Shown here: positions 56,537 through 64,000 of the stretch, in pieces
Position numbering within the stretch: position 1 is the stretch's first letter
Layout of the letters: every line of letters starts with the position of its first letter
DNA from: Massilia sp. IC2-278
GTDB taxonomy: Bacteria > Pseudomonadota > Gammaproteobacteria > Burkholderiales > Burkholderiaceae_D
DNA length: 64,000 bases
Reading direction: 5' to 3'
Assembly: GCF_020708045.1 (NCBI RefSeq)
Contig: NZ_JAJFES010000003.1
Coordinates: 310,001-374,000, forward strand
Notes under the pieces: model-generated
What the model was told of the DNA's origin: nothing
Database searches by the model: none
Seen by the model: the letters and a program-made list of their open reading frames with translations, nothing else
Program-made: the position numbers and the translations under genes

Positions 56537-58720
56537 TCAGTTAAAACTCATGCTGGCGCTATCCGCATTCCCGATCTTCTTGCCCTTCAGGTCGATCGTG
56601 AAGCGGTCGCTCGGCTTGCCCGAACCCAGGCCCTTGAAGATGGCAAACACCTGCTTGAACTGGTTCTGGTATGCCACCTGCACGGGGTTCTGGTCCGAAA
56701 CCTTGTCGCCGATGCGCACGACCGGCGCCGGGTTGGCCGGGAAGGCGCGCATCAGGAGCTTGTACTGGTTCACGCGCTCCTGGCCCATGTCGCGCAGCGC
56801 CAGTTCGCCGGCATACACGGTACGGTGGAAGTCGCCATAGAAATCGTAGGGCGTGATCTTCGCGAAGTCGTCGAGCTTCAGGCCGGCGCCGGCGGCCAGC
56901 AGCTCGGCGCGCACCGTGGCTTCGCGCCAGTCGGCGGTCAGCTGGGCGGCGGCAACCGCCGTGCCCGATGGCGTACCCGTGGCGGCGCAGTTTGCGGTCA
57001 GCGGCACCACGCCCGGATTCTCCTTCAACTGCGCCAGCGTCACGCGCGACTCCAGCTGCGACAGGATCAGCATCTGCCGCCCGTTCAGCGCCATTGCCGC
57101 TTCCTTCATCTCGCACGGCCAGTATTCGTCCATGAAGCGCAGGCGCGAGAGTTCGCCGAAGTAGGTGTGGGTGAACTCGCCGTACGAGCGCGTATCGAGG
57201 ATGCCGCGCTCCCAGCGCTTGGCCACGTCGGCCGGCAGCACGCTGCCGCGCAGGTAATCGTATTCCACCTGGTAGTAGGGGAAGAGCTCATTGAAACGCG
57301 GCACCGACTTCAGGGCCACGGTCTGGACGTCGACCGTATCCAGGTCCTTGTAGGTGATGATCTTGTAGGCCGCGCCATATACCGCCAGCGACGGCGACTG
57401 CACGTTGACCAGGTAGTTGCCGTTGGCGTCGGCGAAGTCGTTGGTGCCGTTGAAGTGCATGTGGCCGCCCACGTGCCAGCGCAGGCCGGTAGCTGCGACG
57501 CCGGCGGCGGTGGCCGCATCGGGCACGCGCGCGGTCTGGAAGGCGCCCGGCTTGAAGGCCGCCTTCATCGCCTCGGTCTGGTTGGCGTAGAAGTCCATGG
57601 TCGGATAATGCGAGTAGGCCATCAACTGCTTGCCCTCGGCCTTGGCGCGCGCCGACACCGACTTGATCCACTCGACCAGGTGCATCTTGTGCGTCAGCAC
57701 CTTGTTCCAGCCCGCGTTGCCGGCGCCGTCGTAGCCGCTGAAGACTTTCGGATTGGCCGGGTCGAATTTGGCGTTCGGGATGAACACGTTGGCGTCGATC
57801 GCCAGCAGCCACAGGCCTTTCACCGGCTCGACCAGGTAGCTGCTGTCGACCATGTTCGTGCAGCGCGTGTACGACTTGCCGAGCTTCGCTTCGCCGGCCG
57901 CCTTGTACGCGCCGCCCGCGCCTTCGGCGCAGATCTCGAATTCGCGCTTCGCTACCGCCGACTGGGCCACGGCTTCCTCGTAGCTGTACTTGCCGCCGGT
58001 GTACTTGCTGAATGGGGTTTCCCAGTGCAGGTCGGCCTTGTTCGGGTTGAATCCGAACTCGCCCAGCTTGGCCATCAGTTTTTCGTAGCCCTGCTCCATC
58101 AACTGGTCGGTGCAGACCACGCTCGGGTCCTTGGCCACGCAGGCGGCGTTCGAAGTGGCGTAGACCTTCTGTTCCTTGCCGTCCTTAGTGAGGAAGTCGT
58201 TCTTGCCGGCTTCCAGGTCGTCGTAGGGCTCGACCGGATCGTGGTTGCCGGGTGCCAGGAAGAAGCGCATGCCCTTGGCCTGGTATTCCTTCAGCACGGT
58301 GGCGATGCCGTCGACGTTCATCGGCTGGGCGTCGTCGGAATAGTCGCCCGGGAAGGCGACGATGCGGATGCCCTTGGCGTAGGCGTCGTCGAGCGCGGTG
58401 CGGAAGGCGAAGTAGTTTTCGTTGAACAGGCGCGTCGAGGTCAGCTGCGCGTACATCGTGCGGATGGTGGCGCTCTTGCCGTCCTTGGTGGGGATGCCGG
58501 AGAACTGGGTGCTTTTCAGGTCGCCGTAGACGTCGTGGAAGTGGACGTCGGACATGAAGGCGACGCTGGTGTTGGCAGCGGCGGCCGGCGGCGTGGTCGG
58601 CGCCGGCTGCTGGGCTACCGGCGCTTGCTCGGGCGTGTCGTCATGGTCGCTGCCGCAGGCGGACAGCAGGGCCAGCGCAGCGATCGCGGTACCGGCGCAC
58701 GAGACGAGGGAACGGGACAT
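56537..58720 (-). CDS. Lipoprotein metallophosphoesterase
   Basis: A 727-residue calcineurin-like phosphoesterase. The signal ends in lipobox LLSAC (C21 region), so it is a membrane-anchored lipoprotein, followed by a Pro/Ala/Gln linker. Metal motifs in order are MSDVHFHD, FPGDYSDD, APGNHDP, MAYSHYPTMD and VGGHMHFNG. After about residue 470 comes a helical domain of unknown role. The start at 58720 has GGAGA seven bases upstream; an open frame continues further up without a ribosome site. Substrate unknown. Confidence 0.85.
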   Translation of the reverse strand: MSRSLVSCAGTAIAALALLSACGSDHDDTPEQAPVAQQPAPTTPPAAAANTSVAFMSDVHFHDVYGDLKSTQFSGIPTKDGKSATIRTMYAQLTSTRLFNENYFAFRTALDDAYAKGIRIVAFPGDYSDDAQPMNVDGIATVLKEYQAKGMRFFLAPGNHDPVEPYDDLEAGKNDFLTKDGKEQKVYATSNAACVAKDPSVVCTDQLMEQGYEKLMAKLGEFGFNPNKADLHWETPFSKYTGGKYSYEEAVAQSAVAKREFEICAEGAGGAYKAAGEAKLGKSYTRCTNMVDSSYLVEPVKGLWLLAIDANVFIPNAKFDPANPKVFSGYDGAGNAGWNKVLTHKMHLVEWIKSVSARAKAEGKQLMAYSHYPTMDFYANQTEAMKAAFKPGAFQTARVPDAATAAGVAATGLRWHVGGHMHFNGTNDFADANGNYLVNVQSPSLAVYGAAYKIITYKDLDTVDVQTVALKSVPRFNELFPYYQVEYDYLRGSVLPADVAKRWERGILDTRSYGEFTHTYFGELSRLRFMDEYWPCEMKEAAMALNGRQMLILSQLESRVTLAQLKENPGVVPLTANCAATGTPSGTAVAAAQLTADWREATVRAELLAAGAGLKLDDFAKITPYDFYGDFHRTVYAGELALRDMGQERVNQYKLLMRAFPANPAPVVRIGDKVSDQNPVQVAYQNQFKQVFAIFKGLGSGKPSDRFTIDLKGKKIGNADSASMSFN

Positions 58721-58814
58721 GCATATCTCCAGTCGATGAAAGTGCGGGCATGGTGGCACTCGTCGATGACTGGGTGATGACAAAAGCTTACCGGGCATGG
58801 AGCAGCGCGGACGT

Positions 58815-58842
58815 AAAAAAGGGCGCATCGCTGCGCCCTTTT
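58815..58842 (-). terminator. Terminator after clpB (bidirectional shape)
   Basis: AAAAGGGCGCA (58817-58827), loop TCGC, TGCGCCCTTTT (58832-58842). Ends clpB, 18 bases past its stop. Confidence 0.9.
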
Positions 58843-58860
58843 CGTGGGTTCCGAACCCGC

Positions 58861-61485
<2,625 letters not shown>

Positions 61486-61523
61486 GGTAGTGCTCCCTAG
61501 AGATTGTTCTTAACTGGAAAAGA

Positions 61524-61551
61524 AAATTGGGATGCGGACCCACTTTTCAAG
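61524..61551 (-). promoter_or_regulatory. Sigma-32 heat-shock promoter of clpB
   Basis: On the minus strand CTTGAAA (61551-61545), 13 bases, CCCAATTT (61531-61524). This matches the sigma-32 consensus CTTGAAA-N13/14-CCCCATNT in all seven -35 positions and most of the -10. It lies 39 bases from the clpB ATG. Confidence 0.85.
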
Positions 61552-61686
61552 ATCGTCTAGCACGATGCGCAACACATGCTGCCAATACTTCGAAAAAACC
61601 TGAACAATACTCAAGGAAACCTCGGTTTCTCATTTGATCACGGGAACTTAAGCTGAATCCGTCAATAACAACCGAGTGAGAACACC

Positions 61687-62100
61687 ATGCGATTCTGTGC
61701 TACCGATAGTCCCGACGCCGTCTGCCGCCTGCTGGCCCTGTCGATGATCGTGGACGGCCACCTGGCCCCATCCGAGATGAAGGCGCTGCACCACAGCGCC
61801 ATCCTGGAACGCCTCGGCGTCGATGCCGACCGCTTCGACGATGCCGTCGTGGCCCTGTGCGACGACTTGCTGGCCTCGGCGCGCCGCCATGGCCGCGAGG
61901 ACGTCGAGATCGACAACGCGACCCTCGACCGCCTGCTCGACGACGTCGCCGATCCGCTGCTGCGCATGCACGTGCTGAAGGCCATGCTCGACATCGTGCA
62001 TGCCGACCGCCAGATCGACAGCCGCGAGCATTTGCTGCTGCAGCGCGCCCAGCGCAAGTGGTCGACGCCGGCGCTGGCTGACGCCCTGATGGAGGAGTGA
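61687..62100 (+). CDS. TerB-like small helical protein
   Basis: A 137-residue all-helical protein with two similar halves: LLALSMIVDGHLAPSEM (15-31) and VLKAMLDIVHADRQIDSRE (98-116). This pattern of a helix followed by an acidic loop (D-G-H / D-R-Q-I-D) is that of the TerB family. The stop is four bases before the TerC start, so the pair is probably co-transcribed. Function of such stand-alone TerB proteins is not established. Confidence 0.65.
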   Translation: MRFCATDSPDAVCRLLALSMIVDGHLAPSEMKALHHSAILERLGVDADRFDDAVVALCDDLLASARRHGREDVEIDNATLDRLLDDVADPLLRMHVLKAMLDIVHADRQIDSREHLLLQRAQRKWSTPALADALMEE

Positions 62101-62104
62101 TGCC

Positions 62105-63091
62105 ATGGACTTCCTGAGTGTCGTCTGGCTGGGCGCACCGGTGTGGATGTGGCTGGTGTTCCTGGCTGTCGTCGTCCTGCTGCTGGCCTTCGACCTGGGG
62201 GTCCTGCACCGCGACGACCACGTCATCGGCGTGGCCGAGAGCCTGAAACTCTCGGCCCTCTACCTCACCGCCGGCCTGACCTTCGGGCTATGGGTCTGGC
62301 ACGGTTTCGGCAGCGAAAAGGCGCTGCAGTTCTATACCGGCTTCCTGATCGAGAAGAGCCTGTCGCTCGACAATATCTTCGTGATCTCGCTGATCTTTTC
62401 CACACTTGCCATTCCGCCGCTCTACCAGCACCGCGTGCTGTTCTGGGGCATCCTGGGCGTGATCGTCACGCGCGGCATCATGATCGGCGCCGGCTCGGCC
62501 CTGGTGGCCAGCTACTACTGGGTGCTGTACATCTTCGGGGCGATCCTGGTCGTGACCGGCATCAAGATGCTGTTCGTGTCCGAGAACCCGAACCAGGTGC
62601 GCGACAGCGCCCTGCTCGCCTGGCTGCGGCGCCACCTGCGCGTCAGCCCCACCACCCACGGCCATGACTTCCTGGTGCGCCTGCCGCATCCGAACCAGCC
62701 GGGCCGCAAGCTGCTGTACGCGACGCCGCTGCTGCTGGCCCTGCTGATGGTGGAATTTACCGACGTGATCTTTGCGGTGGACAGCGTGCCGGCGATCTTT
62801 GCCATTACCAGCGATCCGTTCATCGTCTACACCTCGAACATCTTCGCGGTGCTGGGCCTGCGCGCCCTGTACTTCGCGCTGGCGGACGTGGTGCAGCGCT
62901 TCCGCTACCTGAAGTATTCGCTGGCGGCGGTGCTGGTGTTCATCGGCTCGAAGATCTTCCTCGGCGACTTCGTGTTCGGCGGCAAGGTGCCGGCGAGCCT
63001 GTCGCTGGCGGTGACGGTGGTGCTGATCGCCGCCGGGATTGCCTATTCGCTGTGGCGCAGCAGGGGCGAAGCGAAAGAAGAAGCGGCGTAG
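62105..63091 (+). CDS. TerC/Alx family membrane protein
   Basis: A 328-residue protein with about nine helices. Family marks are FDLGVLHRDDHVIGVAESL, SLSLDNIFVISLIF and MVEFTDVIFAVDSVPAIFAIT, with acidic residues inside the membrane. E. coli Alx is a manganese exporter responsive to alkaline pH, and TerC proteins are tied to metal handling and metalation of exported proteins. Manganese handling is therefore a likely role, but not shown here. Confidence 0.92.
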   Translation: MDFLSVVWLGAPVWMWLVFLAVVVLLLAFDLGVLHRDDHVIGVAESLKLSALYLTAGLTFGLWVWHGFGSEKALQFYTGFLIEKSLSLDNIFVISLIFSTLAIPPLYQHRVLFWGILGVIVTRGIMIGAGSALVASYYWVLYIFGAILVVTGIKMLFVSENPNQVRDSALLAWLRRHLRVSPTTHGHDFLVRLPHPNQPGRKLLYATPLLLALLMVEFTDVIFAVDSVPAIFAITSDPFIVYTSNIFAVLGLRALYFALADVVQRFRYLKYSLAAVLVFIGSKIFLGDFVFGGKVPASLSLAVTVVLIAAGIAYSLWRSRGEAKEEAA

Positions 63092-63151
63092 GGGCAAATA
63101 GAAAGCGGCAGTCCGCAAGTGGCGGGCTGCCGCTGTCGACCCTGCGTGCGT

Positions 63152-63583
63152 TTACAGTTCGCTCGAGCGTATCGCGCTTGCGCTATCGGATTCGAGGCCG
63201 TTCACGTCACGCACGTTCTTCTGCACCGCCACCACGGCAAACAGGCTGAGTACGAAGGCCATGGCATAGAAACCCTTTTCGCTCGGCGCCAGGGTGGCGT
63301 TCCAGAGCCCGATCGTCAGCAGCGTCATGACCGCGATCAGGGAAAACCAGCAGATGCCGAAATACAGGCCGGTGACGGGAATGCCCTCGCTGCGGTCGCG
63401 CACCGACTTCTGCAGCGAGATCGCGGAAAACAGGCCGTACAGCAGCAAGGTGAAGTAATAACCCTTTTCGTTCAGCGGCATCGTTGCATTCCACAATCCC
63501 CAGAGGAAGGCGATGGCGCCGATCAGCAAGGCACCCCAGGAAGCGCCGACAAACGCGGCGGTCGGTCGTTGAACAGTGGTCAC
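63152..63583 (-). CDS. YiaA/YiaB-like inner-membrane protein
   Basis: A 143-residue protein with two copies of a two-helix unit; [23 protein letters not shown] and [23 protein letters not shown] are clearly duplicated. This is the layout of E. coli YiaA. GTG start at 63583 with GGAG six bases upstream; the frame is open a little further but only from a TTG. Function unknown. Confidence 0.85.
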   Translation of the reverse strand: MTTVQRPTAAFVGASWGALLIGAIAFLWGLWNATMPLNEKGYYFTLLLYGLFSAISLQKSVRDRSEGIPVTGLYFGICWFSLIAVMTLLTIGLWNATLAPSEKGFYAMAFVLSLFAVVAVQKNVRDVNGLESDSASAIRSSEL

Positions 63584-63689
63584 GGCGGGCTCCAGTTGTT
63601 TGTCTGGCGGCAAGTCTAGCACCAAGATAATCGCCTGGGTTGCGTAATTGCCGGTTACTCACACCGTATCGCGCGGCGCTACCCGGGGG

Positions 63690-64000
63690 TCAAGCGCGCA
63701 GGACGCGCCAGGTCGCAAAGCCGGCAATGCAGAGCAGGATCGAGCCGACCAGGTGCAGCAAGGTATGCCCCAGCGCCCAGCCGTATGCGCCACGCTGCAG
63801 GAGCGCCACGGATTCGCCGGAAAAGCTGGAAAAGGTCGTCAGCCCGCCCAGGAAGCCGGTGACGATGAACAGGCGCCACTCGGGCGACAGGTGGGGATGG
63901 CTGCTGAAAAAGCCGAGCGCGATGCCGATCAGGTAGCCGCCGGCCAGGTTGGCGGCCAGGGTGCCGGCCTGGACCTGGGCGTGGACGTTCGCCAGCCACA
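63690..64000 (-). CDS. crcB: Fluoride channel CrcB (5' end outside window)
   Basis: The last 102 codons of a gene that enters from the right edge. The translation includes GTLAANLAGGYLIG, FIVTGFLGGLTTFSSFSGE and HLVGSILLCIAGF, the core of the CrcB/Fluc fluoride exporter with the TTFSSFS signature. The start lies beyond position 64000. No fluoride riboswitch can be assessed. Confidence 0.93.
   Translation of the reverse strand, partial: WLANVHAQVQAGTLAANLAGGYLIGIALGFFSSHPHLSPEWRLFIVTGFLGGLTTFSSFSGESVALLQRGAYGWALGHTLLHLVGSILLCIAGFATWRVLRA

Noticed and set aside
61643-61666. GGAACTT as a possible sigma-E -35 in front of the TerB-like gene
   Set aside because: The nearest -10-like TCAAT is only 12 bases away, too close for an ECF promoter.

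Overview
The window is GC-rich DNA from a betaproteobacterium, most likely an Oxalobacteraceae member of the Massilia/Telluria type. Support comes from the gene order plsX-fabH-fabD-fabG-acpP-fabF-rpoE-rseA-mucD-lepA-lepB-rnc-era-recO-pdxJ-acpS, a PEP-CTERM protein, and a large TonB-dependent receptor serving a plant-polysaccharide locus. No genus is proven from sequence alone.

Positions 1-25.2 kb hold an arabinan / L-arabinose utilisation island. A secreted multidomain GH43 arabinanase, a PEP-CTERM protein and a TonB-dependent receptor sit at one end. Three further signal-peptide glycosidases (GH127, GH43, GH51), an apparently cytoplasmic GH43, a GPH-family symporter and a YtfQRT-YjfF-type furanose ABC importer handle cleavage and uptake. 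An aldose epimerase, an SDR sugar dehydrogenase, an SMP-30 lactonase, an IlvD/EDD-family arabonate dehydratase, an AraD1/GguC protein and a 2-ketoglutarate semialdehyde dehydrogenase make up a complete non-phosphorylating route from L-arabinose to 2-ketoglutarate. The genes form five transcription units. Upstream of each I find an 18-bp dyad, consensus GATAYCG-N4-CGATATY, placed exactly 19 bp from a -35-like element. No regulator gene lies in the window.

Positions 25.3-29.7 kb hold tRNA-Cys, four identical tRNA-Gly(GCC) genes, pgsA, uvrC and acpS. Positions 29.6-46.5 kb are a long, nearly unbroken minus-strand housekeeping block: pdxJ, recO, era, rnc, a DUF4845 gene, lepB, lepA, a glutaredoxin-like gene, mucD, a short rseA, rpoE, a YgfX-like gene, the fab cluster, plsX and rpmF. 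rseB is absent, and several housekeeping proteins carry low-complexity tails. yceD lies next to rpmF, with the divergent maf and RsmI-like genes beyond it.

Positions 48.7-64 kb are mixed: an EAL/HDOD protein, RlmJ with a long R/G/P-rich tail, isocitrate lyase, an MFS transporter, a secreted alpha/beta hydrolase, a lipoprotein phosphoesterase, clpB behind a good heat-shock promoter, a TerB-TerC pair, a YiaA/B membrane protein and a crcB gene cut by the right edge. No IS element, prophage or CRISPR array is seen. Three intergenic regions carry related inverted-repeat pairs.
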